The position numbers were made by a program, and so were the translations under genes. 64,000 bases of DNA, from assembly GCF_003144245.1 (NCBI RefSeq), contig NW_020289975.1:2747496-2811495 (forward strand), given 5' to 3'. Below, piece by piece: positions 1 to 10,181 of the stretch. The DNA is from Jaminaea rosea. Lineage: Eukaryota > Basidiomycota > Exobasidiomycetes > Microstromatales. The first letter of the stretch is position 1; each line of letters starts with the position of its first letter. The notes under the pieces are model-generated. The model was not told the DNA's origin, did not search any database, and saw only the letters and a program-made list of their open reading frames with translations.

Positions 1-762
1 CCGGGTGCAGCCAAGGTGTAGCGGCGTCCAAATCGTCTTACGAGCAACTCTGGTCGGACACCTGGTGGCAAGCCTCGCAAAAGAACGACGGAGCCTGATC
101 CGCCGCTTGAGGTGCCCCATCCACTTGCCCTGTCATTGGTCGTACTGTGCGAAGAAGCTGCCGAGCTTCTCGCCACAATCGCCCTAACAAAGTCGGTCAC
201 GCTGCCATGCGCTTGTGGGTTGTACGCCTTACTCGAGCACGCAACTAGGTTGCTCCCCAGCAGCGTACCAGCACCGTCTGCGTGATATTTCAATGCAGAC
301 AGCTCATGACCCGCGTAGAGTCGGCCGTTCAAGTGGTGGAGTATAGTGGGAAGGTGGCGCTCGTGCAGAAGGCGAAGGAGGAACCGGTCTGTGCCGCGGA
401 GAGAGGTGGGTCGATACACCGGGAGGACGTCGCTGATGAAGCGGGAGAGACCTACGGAGGAGGAGGGCGAACCGCCAGCGCTAGCGGTACTGGAAGTCGA
501 GTCGAGGACGCGGACCACGTCCGCTGGTGTGGCTGTGGGTGGCATGCCTTTGATGCAGATCCAGTGCTGCTCGCCTTCTAGGGCGTCGCTGGGCGTCCAC
601 GGTGGGGGACGCTTGTTTTTGCGGGGGCGGTCAGATGTAGCGTGAGCCGCAATGTCTCGCGGAGGACGGATCGATCGATCTGTGGAGTTGCTGGCCTCTG
701 ACTCTCTCGGCGATGACCATGACGACGTAGGGGGCGTCGGTGATGGCGCAACATCGCTATAG
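1..762 (-). CDS. RRM-like RNA-binding protein, partial (runs off left edge)
   Basis: Read on the minus strand, one frame stays open from a likely splice acceptor (CAG ending at 763-765) to the left edge, so the 3' end is missing. After a Ser/Pro/Arg-rich lead comes an RRM-like block: HWICIKGMPPTATPADV as beta1/alpha1, a Ser-rich insertion, then a block with LPTILHHLNGRLYAGHELSA that resembles alpha2/beta4. A second RNP2-like strand, SVVLLRGLPPGV, starts just before the edge, suggesting two RRMs. The first exon or exons and the start codon, somewhere above 762, were not identified. An RNA-binding role, possibly organellar, is inferred from the fold pattern only. The long uninterrupted frame and protein-like composition make a real gene likely. 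Confidence 0.55.
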
Positions 763-912
763 CTGCGCGAAGGTAAGCGAGATGGACCTGGTGCACTGCA
801 TTGGGGCAACGGTCTGTGTGTCAGATGGCCACTTTGCGGGCGAGGCTGCCTTAGTAGGCAGGCAGGCAAGGAGGTAAGTAGCGGAGGGAAGCCAAAATGT
901 TGGTAGCCTGAG

Positions 913-1572
913 CTAGGACTCGCTCCCTTGGTGTCGACGTTGTCTCTTGCCCTGCTTGTTACTCGTCGCTCCATCCCCTTGAACCCGCCGCAAGCCCTCG
1001 GCTGCCATTCTGAGCAGCTCAGGCATAGGCGTATCAAGCGCCGGCCGATGGATATGCGCAACAAGCAGAGAGCTATCCGCGCGAGTGAGGCCTCGATGGA
1101 GCGGGCTCTCGTCTTGATCTCCTTCATCGCGCTGCAAGCACCACTTTAAGGCCCAGAAGACTCTCCGCGCGGCTCTCTGTCTCAGCACGGCGTCGTTGCT
1201 GATACTCTTTTTGGACTTGATGGCCATGATCGCCACACTTTTCCCGTCTGCTCCGGGAATGAAATCGCGTAGCTTGGAGGTGGTGTGGGTCTCCTTTGTG
1301 ACTTGTCGAGGCAGGAAGGATGGGAAGAGCCGTTGGGTGAACTTGGTGTAGTGTCGTCGCTCAAGACGAAAGGCAGGACACTGGTATATGCCAGACCCGG
1401 GGTAGAGCTTGGAAGGGGACTCGTTGCCCGTGTGGAAGTGGGTTACGTGGATGCGGTCCGAGGGGAGACGGGATGGCTGAGACAGGTCTCCTGTGCTTAT
1501 GGAATGGGAGCTGGAGCTGCGACGAGGGTTGAGGCGGGCGATCAGCATACTCTTCCAGTGACTCGATGGCAT
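913..1572 (-). CDS. Unrecognised basic protein with a faint RNase P protein (RnpA)-like segment
   Basis: A 219-residue reading frame starting MPSSHWKSML. It is basic and ends in a Lys/Arg-rich tail (KQGKRQRR). Around residues 105-145 the segment AIMAIKSKKSISNDAVLRQR followed by AARRVFWALKW recalls the bacterial-type RNase P protein signature (SKK...NAV.RNR..RR). This is a pattern resemblance only. The frame continues open upstream to about 1692 across what looks like an intron donor (GTGAGTGTTG), so the true start may be in an upstream exon; a frame at 1696-1923 ends right there. It is divergent to PRP4 and tandem with the RRM-like gene. It could be a mitochondrial ribosome or RNA-processing protein, or a chance frame. 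Confidence 0.4.
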   Translation of the reverse strand: MPSSHWKSMLIARLNPRRSSSSHSISTGDLSQPSRLPSDRIHVTHFHTGNESPSKLYPGSGIYQCPAFRLERRHYTKFTQRLFPSFLPRQVTKETHTTSKLRDFIPGADGKSVAIMAIKSKKSISNDAVLRQRAARRVFWALKWCLQRDEGDQDESPLHRGLTRADSSLLVAHIHRPALDTPMPELLRMAAEGLRRVQGDGATSNKQGKRQRRHQGSES

Positions 1573-1981
1573 GTCATCCAGCTGCAGGTATCTTGTCGTT
1601 GAGCTGCTCACCTTCTTATCCTTTCCAGCTCGGCATGACCTGCTTGACTGCCTGCCTGCCTGCCTGCTTACAAGGACCGGATCAACACTCACCTACTAGA
1701 AGAGGCGGCCGAGGTTGGTGCCAGTGATGTGGTTGCGGCCGAACGACTTGCCCTTGCCACTACCGTCCTGATCATCCTCATCGGTGTGAGATGAATTGAT
1801 TGTGGTGGAGCGGAAGGAAGCGCACAGGCTGCGAGGCTGCGAGGTCCTCAGCCAAAATGTCTGCCTCGGCTCATTCGCCGCTGCCCTCGTCTCCGCCTTC
1901 CGTCGTCGATCCGTGCGGGCCATCAGTTCAACTCAACTCTTCTCGACCTCACCACTCCATCCCACTCAGACGAAGGCAACG

Positions 1982-3687
1982 ATGGATCTCGATGAGGCAG
2001 GCCCTTCATCACGGCCCGCGGGCGTTAGTCTGGATGAGCTCGGTGAGCATTTACAGCCCGCCAACACCATCCTTGTGTCTGGACATCCGCTAACGTCCGA
2101 ATTGCGCACATACAGCCACGTCCTCGCATGATCCGTCCCAGTCCCGCAGCCACGCCGCCCTCCTTCGAGTCTTCGAAGACCGAAAAGTCTCCCGCTCCCT
2201 CGCAGTACCCACGGCTGACCACGCTGTCCGTCAAAAGCTGCGTGACCTGGGCGAGCCTCAGACCTGTTTCGCAGAGGCTAACGTCGATCGCAGAGAGAGG
2301 TTGAGGGATGTGCTTGTCAAGGAGAGGCAGAGGAGGATTGAGGCTGGTGACGTCGAGGGGGAAGAAGATGTAAGAAGCGAAGGAAGTGACGGAGAAGAGG
2401 AAGAGCAGGATGAAGAGTTCTTCACCGAGGGGACAGATGAGCTGCTCGAGGCGAGAAGGGATATCGCATGGTATTCTCTTGCGAGAGCCAAGAAGAGAAT
2501 ACACAGGCAGAGGTGCGAGGCCAAGGTGCCACTTGAGGAGTTGGTGGGGCTGAGAAACAGGACGTATGAGCCCTTCAAGGTGAGACACAAACCTCTCGTT
2601 GCACTCGCGTCCATCCACTCACTGCTTGCCTACCTCTGCTCGCCCGCAGCACTTCACCTCTCTCGGCTCTCAACCAGCCTCGGACCGTCCGATCTCACAG
2701 GTCCGGTTTTCCCCGTGCACCGGCTCTTTACTCGCAACAGCCTCCTGGTCAGGTCAACTCAAGCTCTGGTCAGTCCCTTCCTGCTCCCCTCATCCTCACC
2801 GCGATTATCGGGGTGGCCACACGGACAAGATTGGTGGGCTTGCATGGCATCCTCAAGCCACACAGGGACAGAGCGCTGCGAGTGTGAATCTGGCTACAGG
2901 TGGGGCAGAGGGGAACGTCTGTCTTTGGTCACTCGACAAAGACACGCCCGTCGCCACGCTCAAAGGCCATGAAGCAAGAGTAGCGCGCGTGGCCTTTCAT
3001 CCTTCAGGCAACTATGCCGCCTCGGCCTCCTTCGACGGGACGTGGCGTCTCTGGTCTCTCAACTCACCCTCGCCCTCCTCGATTCTCATGCAAGAAGGAC
3101 ACTCCCGCGAAGTCTACACCGTTGACTTCCACCCCGACGGCTCCCTGCTCGGCTCAGGCGGGCTCGACGCACTTGGTCGACTCTGGGACCTCAGGACAGG
3201 GAGAGCGGCCATGGTGTTAGACGGGCACGCTAGAGAGGTGCTTGCGCTCGATTTCCATCCTATGAGTGGACATCATGTCGTGACCGCGAGCGGGGACGAT
3301 ACAGTCAAGGTGTGGGATATGAGGGCACTCAAGAGTATCTATACCATTCCCGCGCATACGAGCTCGGTGGCCGACGTAAGGTTCTTCAGGGGCGGCAGCG
3401 CTGTAGGAGGAGCGAAAGTCAATGGAGCAGGCAAGGAAGAAGACATGGATACCAGTCATGACGTTGCAGACTCCTCATCTCAGCCGCAGCTCTCCGCTTC
3501 GGGCCTGTACCTCTGCACAGCAGGGTACGACGGCCTTGTCAAGGTATGGTCGTCCGACGACTGGCAGCTCCTGCGGACGCTGAGCGGGGACAATGGCAAG
3601 GTCATGAGCGTGGATGCGTCGCCGACAGGAGAGCATTTGGCATCGGGCGAGTGGGGAAGGACATTCAAGCTTTGGGGCGCGTTGTGA
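1982..3687 (+). CDS. PRP4: U4/U6 snRNP WD40 splicing factor Prp4 (PRPF4)
   Basis: Exons 1982-2042, 2116-2579 and 2650-3687 join in frame to 520 residues. The first intron (73 nt) has a CTAAC branch site and the second is 70 nt. The N-terminal third carries the splicing factor motif (VRQKLRDLGEP followed by DRRERLRDVL) that binds U4/U6 components, then an acidic stretch. The C-terminal part is a WD40 propeller of about seven blades (for example GHTDKIGGLAWHP, GHEARVARVAFHPSG, GHAREVLALDFHP). Order and length match Prp4/PRPF4 of the U4/U6.U5 tri-snRNP, which acts in the nucleus during spliceosome assembly. A Gly/Asp-rich insertion sits in a late blade (about 3400-3480). It is divergent from the gene at 913-1572. 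Confidence 0.93.
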
Positions 3688-3836
3688 GGGGGGGGAGGGG
3701 GAGAAAGCAAAGAGCTCAATGTCATCCGTTGCACGCGTAGTCTCCAAACTTTAGGCGTGCGTCTACGTCTCTTTGATTGAGGACGAAAGAGAAAGATTAT
3801 CTACTGCATGTCTAGAGAGGCTCTCAAGTTGCGCCT

Positions 3837-5542
3837 TTACTTCTGAACCTCGCCTGCCGAGTAGCCAGCGGGGGGTGTCGCAGATCCAAAGTCGTCGTGA
3901 AGCTTAATCAGCAGCTTCATAGCGTTCCTCGCATGTTGTCTCGCCGGGTCTTCCCATGGCCTCATCCCCTCGGTCTCGCCCTGGTCCTCTTTGCCCTCGA
4001 AGGGATACGGCAGCAGCTTCTGCAAGTACTCGTACGCAACCAGCGTCGCACCAAATTGCGGACTACTCCTCAGCACTCTCGCCAAGCTTCCCTTGAAGAG
4101 TGCTCGGGGCCCCTCCTCCGCCAGGATACGCGTGAATGCATTTACGATGCCCGTGTACGCCTGCTGACCCTTGCGTGCTTCAACCTGCAGACGAGTCTTG
4201 ATGACGTCTGCTGGCGTGGTGAGGAAGGCAGCAGGCATGCCCGCCATGGCTGCGGAGGCGAGGAGCTCGCCGAAGCCCAGCTTCTTGGGCGCACTGCCCT
4301 TGCCAGCTGTGGGGGAGCCCTCGCCGAAGAAGTCCTTCTTGAGGTGGGCATACCCGGGGAAGTAGATGGCAGAGAAGGGCACATCGCGAAGCAAGCAAGC
4401 AGAAGCACCCTTGTAGAGACCGATGAGGCCCAGCTGCCTAACGTGGTGCATGGCCCCTCGCGCAACTCGGTCTGCCCCCTCGCTCTTTGCGAGCTCTCCT
4501 GCCACTTGCAGACGAATCTTGACAATCTCTAGCGGGTTGGTGAAGACGACTTGGCATCCTCCTGCTGAACCACCAGCTACGAGCTCCCAAGGGAGCGAGA
4601 TCCCGCCCGTTGCAGAGTCCTTGGGCGCCTTTGCCCTCACCAAATCATTGACAGTCAGCTTGATAGCCTTTTCTGGCGCCACGCCGATCAATTGCGGACC
4701 GAGACCGCCATAGAAGCCCAGGAAACCCTCGTTGCGGAAGACCTTCTTGACGCAGTCGAGCGAATTCTTGTAGAGCTGTGGCTCGCCTACAACGGAGGAG
4801 CGTTGATTCTGCATGCGCGTCTTCACCAGATCGATGGGGTAGACAAGCGTGGCGCCTACCGAGCCAGCAACACCACCGAGACCGAAGTTCCAGAAGGACT
4901 TGGCGGCATCCTGCAGCAAGCTCTTGGGCGCAACCTTGAGCTGCTCCTTTGCCTGGTCAAGCTTGGCAGCGGGATCGTCCGGTTTTGATGTTGATGCCTG
5001 CGCTTGCTGCTGAGCCTGTGCTGCTGCTGCGGCCGCTTCCGGATGAGGATCCAAGTCGTCGCTGATGAAGAGCTCGTGGCAGATTAACGTCTCATCCTCT
5101 GACTTGCCGCGGACGACCGAGGTGCGGTAGGAGAGCATGCCGGGGGAGGAGAGGGTGACTTCACGGCGGAAGGCTTCGAGGTGTGACTGGAAGGCAGGGT
5201 CTGCTTGCGGGCGAGAAAAGATCTGGGGCATGCGGTATGAGTCAGGGGGCAGGCGGGTGTGAGCTCAATACTCCGACGGCAGTGGTAGCATACAGGCAGC
5301 TCAAGCTCGGGCGCGCTCACCTTGGCAGAGACGTTGAAACGCCCCTCTCCGGGCAAATGTGGAATCACGTAGACCTTGCCATTGCTGCCCTCGATGGTCT
5401 TTTGCTGATCTCGCGGCTGGCCATCTTGTGGCGGCCCAGCTTCGCATTGGAGGGAGGGCCTGAACGGCAGAAGGAACGACATGGCGGCGGCGGCGGCGAG
5501 AAAGGAGCGTCTGATTGGAAGGGAGACAAGGAGTCTATGCAA
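3837..5542 (-). CDS. AGC1: Mitochondrial carrier, aspartate/glutamate (AGC/aralar) type
   Basis: Exons 5542-5321 and 5222-3837 (intron 98 nt, GTGAGC...CCCAG) join in phase 0 to 535 residues. Three carrier repeats are visible with PxDxxKTR-type signatures: [24 protein letters not shown] and [19 protein letters not shown]. Segments such as [37 protein letters not shown] and the end of repeat 3 ([17 protein letters not shown]) are characteristic of the aspartate-glutamate carrier branch (malate-aspartate shuttle, inner membrane). The N-terminal 190 residues are Ala/Gln-rich, and I see no EF-hands, unlike animal aralar/citrin. A second start at 5482 (MSFLLPFRP) is possible. The carrier family is certain; the substrate is inferred from sequence similarity. 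Confidence 0.85.
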
Positions 5543-6043
5543 TCAGGTGATTTGAAGTTGTACTCGATGAGTGGTGGTTGCTGCCGGGTCGTCCTGCGGA
5601 CTATTTGCTGTCTCGGTGTGGGGAAGATTGAGATTGTCACTTTGGAAGGAGTGACATTCGACATGGATTCACTCACACAGTTCGCCGCTCGCTCGACTCT
5701 CGACTCGACTCGCCCGTCCGAAGCATCGGCAATTCAACTTCACAGGCACCCACCCCCGACCACGCTCGCAGGAAGGGTTCACAGTTCAGCCTCAGCCCGT
5801 TGAGCGCCCAGCGCCCAGCGAGCGCCCTTCAGCCCACACAAACGGGCAGATCCGGCGGGCAGGCGGGCGGGCGCGCGGTGTGGGCGAGGAGCGCTCTCTC
5901 ACTTGAAACGCACTGGAGTCCGAGATGGCAAAGTGGGATACGACTTGGAGCGTGATATTGACCAAGAGCTGAGGCTAGAGCTAAAAATACAGATATGAAC
6001 ATAGTGGGTATCGCGATTCGCACTTCAGCATCTAGAAGGGCAT
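5543..6043. other. Intergenic, no gene seen
   Basis: Between the carrier 5' end and the OST4 3' end. It contains GC-rich short direct repeats (GCGCCCAGC, GGCGGGCGGGC around 5805-5875). A 64-residue minus frame at 5829-6023 has a hydrophobic start but overlaps the presumed OST4 3' UTR and shows no homology I recognise. Presumably the carrier promoter plus the OST4 3' end. Confidence 0.5.
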
Positions 6044-6501
6044 CTACTGCGGCGGCGTCACATCGCCGGCCATGGCCCTCGCCGTAGTCTCGTCGGTGCG
6101 CTTGGCGTTGGCTCCAACGGCCTGGCGGTCAGGAAAGATAGGAGGGATAGAGGGAGGAGTAGCGTCAGTGAAGAGCTCCAGCAACGCTCAAGACTGTATG
6201 ATGTATCCCGGAATCCCCCCTCCCTCGCCTTCTTCTTCGCCTAGCTAGGATCAGACAGTACCAATATAAAATCGTCGGCACATCCTTGTTCAGGACTAGG
6301 CCAGGGATAACTAATCTCTCTCGCACCGTAGTGACGAGGAGACGACATCATTCAAAGCGAACGCGGCTCCACCACCTTTTCCCCTTGACTTCGGACGTCC
6401 GTTGGCTCACTCTGCGTACTCACGTGGTAGAGGACGATGAGGATCATCGTGAGGGAGCCCAGCCAGTTGGCGAGAGCGGAAAGTTGGACGTCGGTGATCA
6501 T
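6044..6501 (-). CDS. OST4: Oligosaccharyltransferase microsubunit Ost4
   Basis: A two-exon microprotein of 51 residues, exons 6501-6424 and 6121-6044, joined in phase 0 across a 302-nt intron (GTGAGT...CGCCAG). It begins MITDVQLSALANWLG, followed by a hydrophobic helix ending ILIVLYH, then AVGANAKRTDE. This is the signature of Ost4 (human begins MITDVQL, yeast MISDEQLNSL), the single-span ER subunit that bridges Stt3 and Ost3/6 in the N-glycosylation complex. The C-terminal tail of about 20 residues is longer than in yeast (36 aa total). A splice acceptor (CGCAG) sits one base before the ATG, so the transcript very probably has a 5' UTR intron. The gene is easily missed because each exon is only 78 nt. 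Confidence 0.9.
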
Positions 6502-6503
6502 GC

Positions 6504-7500
6504 TGCGAGAGAGAGGGCGATGACGAGATGGTCAGCGGTCATGTCAAAGCAGACGCAGGGGTGACACCAAGCAAGCTCCCTTGTCTTCCTCTCTGCTCGC
6601 CCACCAGCACGCTGCTCAGTGCTGCCTCCAGCCGCTCCTACATCTCAATCAGAAGCCGACGTTTTCCTTCAAAGCTATCACCTCGCTTGACCGACCAGCG
6701 ATTTTGTACACTTGCCAGCCGGCTGCAACCTCGAGAGGAAGCATGACGAGGGAAGCCATTCGGTCCGCCTGTCGGTGGGTTTCATCCCGTCGAGATGGAG
6801 AACGGGCGGGGCAAGCAAGAGCCAAATGCGATGGATGGTGACGAGGGCAAGACCACAGATTGGAGGGTCTTGCGGATACTCACATCGTGGATCGTCGAGT
6901 CTTGAGCTCAGCGGATGAGGGTTGCGAATGCTGGGGTGTCGTCTAAACGAAGCGGCGAAGACGAGTGCGGACGAAGGTCAGCATTTCGTGCTCCTCCTTC
7001 TTCGTGGTATCTCGGGCGCATGCTAGGGCTCAGACAAGGCTGAAACTTGGATAAAAGAAAGGTCTCGCCACTGAGAAGGCTGAGTAATTCTAGAGCTTGG
7101 TTCTTATGGGAATCATCACAGAGACGGGACGCGCTGCGATGCTGATGGGAGCATCGCAGCTGCCTTGAGGGGTGCACTTGTCGAGGACTTACCTTTTCGT
7201 GGGTGAAGCTTGTTGCGAAGCTTGTGGAAACGCAAGCTGTCGTGCAAAGCGTCGTTTCTACAGATCGATCACTTGGGCCTGCCCAGAATGAAGGTACTTT
7301 GGTGACGGGAGGCAAATGAAGAAGAGGAAGATCGTCGACGCGCCGCCGTCTGTCCGTCCATCTTGACTTCCAGCACGGCGTGGGCGCGCGGAGCCGGGCG
7401 CCAGTCGACGTCGACGTCTCGGACTAGGAAGCGACGGCGGCGTCGACCACTGTCCCCACATCCTCATTGATCATCAACATCATCGTCATCGTCCGTCGAG
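6504..7500. other. OST4 5' UTR introns and shared promoter with complex I subunit
   Basis: No convincing coding gene. On the minus strand I see an acceptor directly before the OST4 ATG (6504), a donor GTGAGTATCC near 6893, an acceptor CCCCAG near 6932 and a donor GTAAGTCC near 7194. This pattern suggests one or two small non-coding leader exons for OST4. The remaining 7200-7500 lies between two divergent starts and is probably a bidirectional promoter. Inferred from splice-site patterns only. Confidence 0.4.
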
Positions 7501-8002
7501 ATGGCAGCCATCTTTGGTCCCCTTCGCGGCACTTATAGGTACCTCGTGAGTACTCGACGCCAGATGGGCTCGCTTGAGGACGATACAAGGGCACGGCAGC
7601 TGGCTTCGTCGCGAGGAGGCTGCCTGTATGCTCCTCCCCTCACCACTCGACGCTTGCCTTCTCAATCTTGGCCTGGACGGCAGGTCGCTGACTCTCCTTC
7701 TTTCCCCTCTTCGCCCCTCTGCAGCAACGCTGCGCTCACGAGCAGCCGGTCATCTTCTACTCTCTGGCCATTGGATGGATTGGACCCGTAGCAGTCATCA
7801 CGGTCCCCTCGTTCAGAAAGAACTACCTTGGCTGGGTCCCCCCGGAGGCCGTGCCTACTACTTACCCTCGTGAGTGGGCGTGGGCGCACAGGGAAGGGCC
7901 GTGATGAGAAGGCGAAAGCTCACGTAATAATCTCGCCCTCTTCGCCCCTCGACAGTCCCGCAAAGAAAAAGAGAGGAGGTGACGGGATACGATGACGAGT
8001 AG
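7501..8002 (+). CDS. Complex I accessory subunit, 9.5 kDa (Neurospora nuo-9.5) type
   Basis: Three exons, 7501-7545, 7725-7869 and 7956-8002, join in frame to 78 residues beginning MAAIFGPLRGTYRYL. The core HEQPVIFYSLAIGWIGPVAV is a single membrane helix. It is followed by RKNYLGWVPPEAVPTTYPLP and an acidic end GYDDE. This matches the small fungal NADH:ubiquinone oxidoreductase 9.5 kDa subunit, where the pattern is RYLR..REHPAYFWS, one membrane span and a TYP.P tail. It is an accessory subunit of complex I in the inner mitochondrial membrane. Introns are 179 and 86 nt with GTGAGT donors. It is divergent from OST4. Confidence 0.85.
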
Positions 8003-8293
8003 AGGACCGAGCTGAGCGGAGCAGAGATGGACGAGGGAGCAAGGCACATGGCTAGGCATGCTCACTGAGCACGGCAGAGTAGGATCGAAGATCAGGGTAG
8101 ATACCGGTGTCGCCCGCCTCGCTGTAGAGCGCCCAGGATGGTCAATACAGACACGAGATTGCAAGCATCCTCGAGGAGCAGCCGTTGTTACGGTCCTTTC
8201 ACGGCTGTTGCAGCCGACTCGTTGCGGCAAAGAAGCCTATCCTGATTACGGGAAAGCTCGAATAGCTTACAGCTCGCCCTGCCGCTTCACACA

Positions 8294-9946
8294 TCACGCG
8301 CCTTCCCCCTTCCCATATAATCCCCTCAACTCTAATCCAAGCTGCACCCTCCTCTTCCCCTCGATCCACCGCATAGCCTCCTGGTACGTCTGCGGAGAGA
8401 CTCTCCTCTTCCTTTCGCCCGCTCCCAGATCAAAAGAGAAGTCAAAGGTATTCGTCTTCTTCCTCTCCCCCGTCTCAACGTCGATCGTCTCCACCAGCAC
8501 TGAGATAGCCGCGACCGTCCTCTCTTCCTGGCCCGCAGCAAGTGTGGTGGTCGTTGTTGTGTAGTCGATCTGCGATGTCATGCAGAGGATGGCACCAATG
8601 GGCACGGGCGAGTGGAAGGAGAGGGCGTCCAATGCGAGGAAGTTGACGGGTGCGTGCGCAAAAGTAGCCCCAACCATCCAGGCTAGCTCGTAGGCTTGAC
8701 GCATGATGAAGCCGCCGAAGAGGCCTGCAACGTTAGAGCGAGATGGAGGTTAGCTGGGAGCGTTTGCGGGAATGTGTCGTGCCCACGTACGCTTGTGAAT
8801 GTTAGCGCTCTGCGGATGGATATGCTGGGTAGAAGTCAATCTTGTCTTACCCGCCGGCACGACTTCGACGTCCTGCTTTACGTCCCTACCTGTGAATGCC
8901 CCGCTCCCCTTGACCTGCTCCTCTAGTACCCTCTGATCCTCCAACCATCTTCCATGCAACTCTCCCGCCTCACCTTGACTAGGCGGTACCCGTTGCAAGC
9001 TCGTCTCCACCTCACTCCTCTTCCTGTCCTTGTGCGACCGTCCAAACTCAAAGAGTTGGCGCTCATCGTCCTCCACTACTTCGAGCGGAGGGATACGTTG
9101 GCTACGCTTCGTGACGCCATTCATGGCCACCATGGTGAAACGGCCGGACATGACCGTCTTAGCCGCTGTCCCCGGTGCTGCATCGTGGGCAGGCAGCTCG
9201 TCGATCACAACTAGCACTTCCATGCTCGAGGAACCCACGTAGATCGGCAGGCCTGACAGCCGGTAGTCTCTGTCCACTCTCAAGTGTTCCGTCCCCACCA
9301 AATCCAGCCTGTCCACAGCAGCCGTCACCAGGAAAATGGGCACGGCCTCATCGCCGCTTGAGGGCCTGCCACCGAGGACATGCTTGTAGGAGATATCCCC
9401 CGCGAGGGAGTCGAGGGCCTCGAAGACCTTGCCTAGCCTGATCTTCCCCGAGGTAGCGATGTACTCCTCCAACAGGGAAGAGGACGAGCTGAATGGGAGT
9501 AGCAGCTCGATATACGAGGAATGCATACGCTTCGGCCGAGACATCAAGGTGGTCAGGCGCTCCGATGCAGCTTGGGCATCCGGGGTAGGCGCGGCCGATC
9601 CTGAGGAGGAGGAGGAGGAGGAGGAAAGCGGTTGCGAGGAGGCAGCGGCTTGCCTTTCGAGATACTCGAGCCATGTTTGATTGCTCATGCGAGTCGGCAG
9701 ACGACCTCGGATGCCAGGATGACGCTGCTTTACTTGGGAGAGGAGGACGCGCAGTCGTTTGACTGTGGCTGCTTCGAGTTGAGAGAAATCGGAGGGCGTG
9801 CCGGAGTCTGAGCTGCTCGTATTTGGATGCCGCCTTGCTATTGATGCTGAGAAGTGACGACATGAGCTGCTTGCTAATGTCTGCCTTGCTCCCCTGAGCC
9901 ACGATGATGACGCTTGATAGCCACTTTTGAGCTTCAGAGGACGCAT
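8294..9946 (-). CDS. Mitochondrial acyl-CoA thioesterase, ACOT9-like double hotdog
   Basis: Exons 9946-8791 and 8724-8294 join (phase 1, 66-nt intron) to 528 residues. The N-terminus is rich in Ser/Arg with few acidic residues, like a mitochondrial presequence. Two hotdog domains follow: the first around SGKIRLGKVFEALDSLAGDI, the second with STQHIHPQSANIHKRLFGGF and IMRQAYELAW, the landmark of the ACOT9/ACOT10 family. The end (RKKTNTFDFSF) also fits. Such enzymes hydrolyse acyl-CoA to free acid and CoA in the mitochondrial matrix. The exon junction lies inside the second hotdog (HK|RLFGG), which supports the splice. A poly-Ser run is present near residue 110. Confidence 0.85.
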
Positions 9947-10181
9947 GACAGGCTCTTGTTTCGCCGATGCTTGTTTGTGGGGAAGAGATGCAGAGGAGGA
10001 AGCATCGCCCGTCCGTGCGAGCGAAACAGACGGGGAAGGTGGTTGGACGAGAGCAGACCAACACCTCGGCAGACGAGGCGGGCGTGGGACCGTCGATTAG
10101 TGTGCAAAGAGATCAAGCTTGGCTCGCTTTCGTCATGACCATCACTGTATAATCGATTGACAATAGGAGCATTTCGTCGCC

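Noticed and set aside
5829-6023. Small minus-strand frame with hydrophobic N-terminus
   Set aside because: It lies in the presumed OST4 3' UTR, with Cys/Pro-rich filler and no splice or family support.
8841-8881. Possible extra intron (GTAAGA...CCGCAG) in the ACOT9-like gene
   Set aside because: Removing it causes a stop, and the retained sequence aligns with the conserved start of the second hotdog domain.
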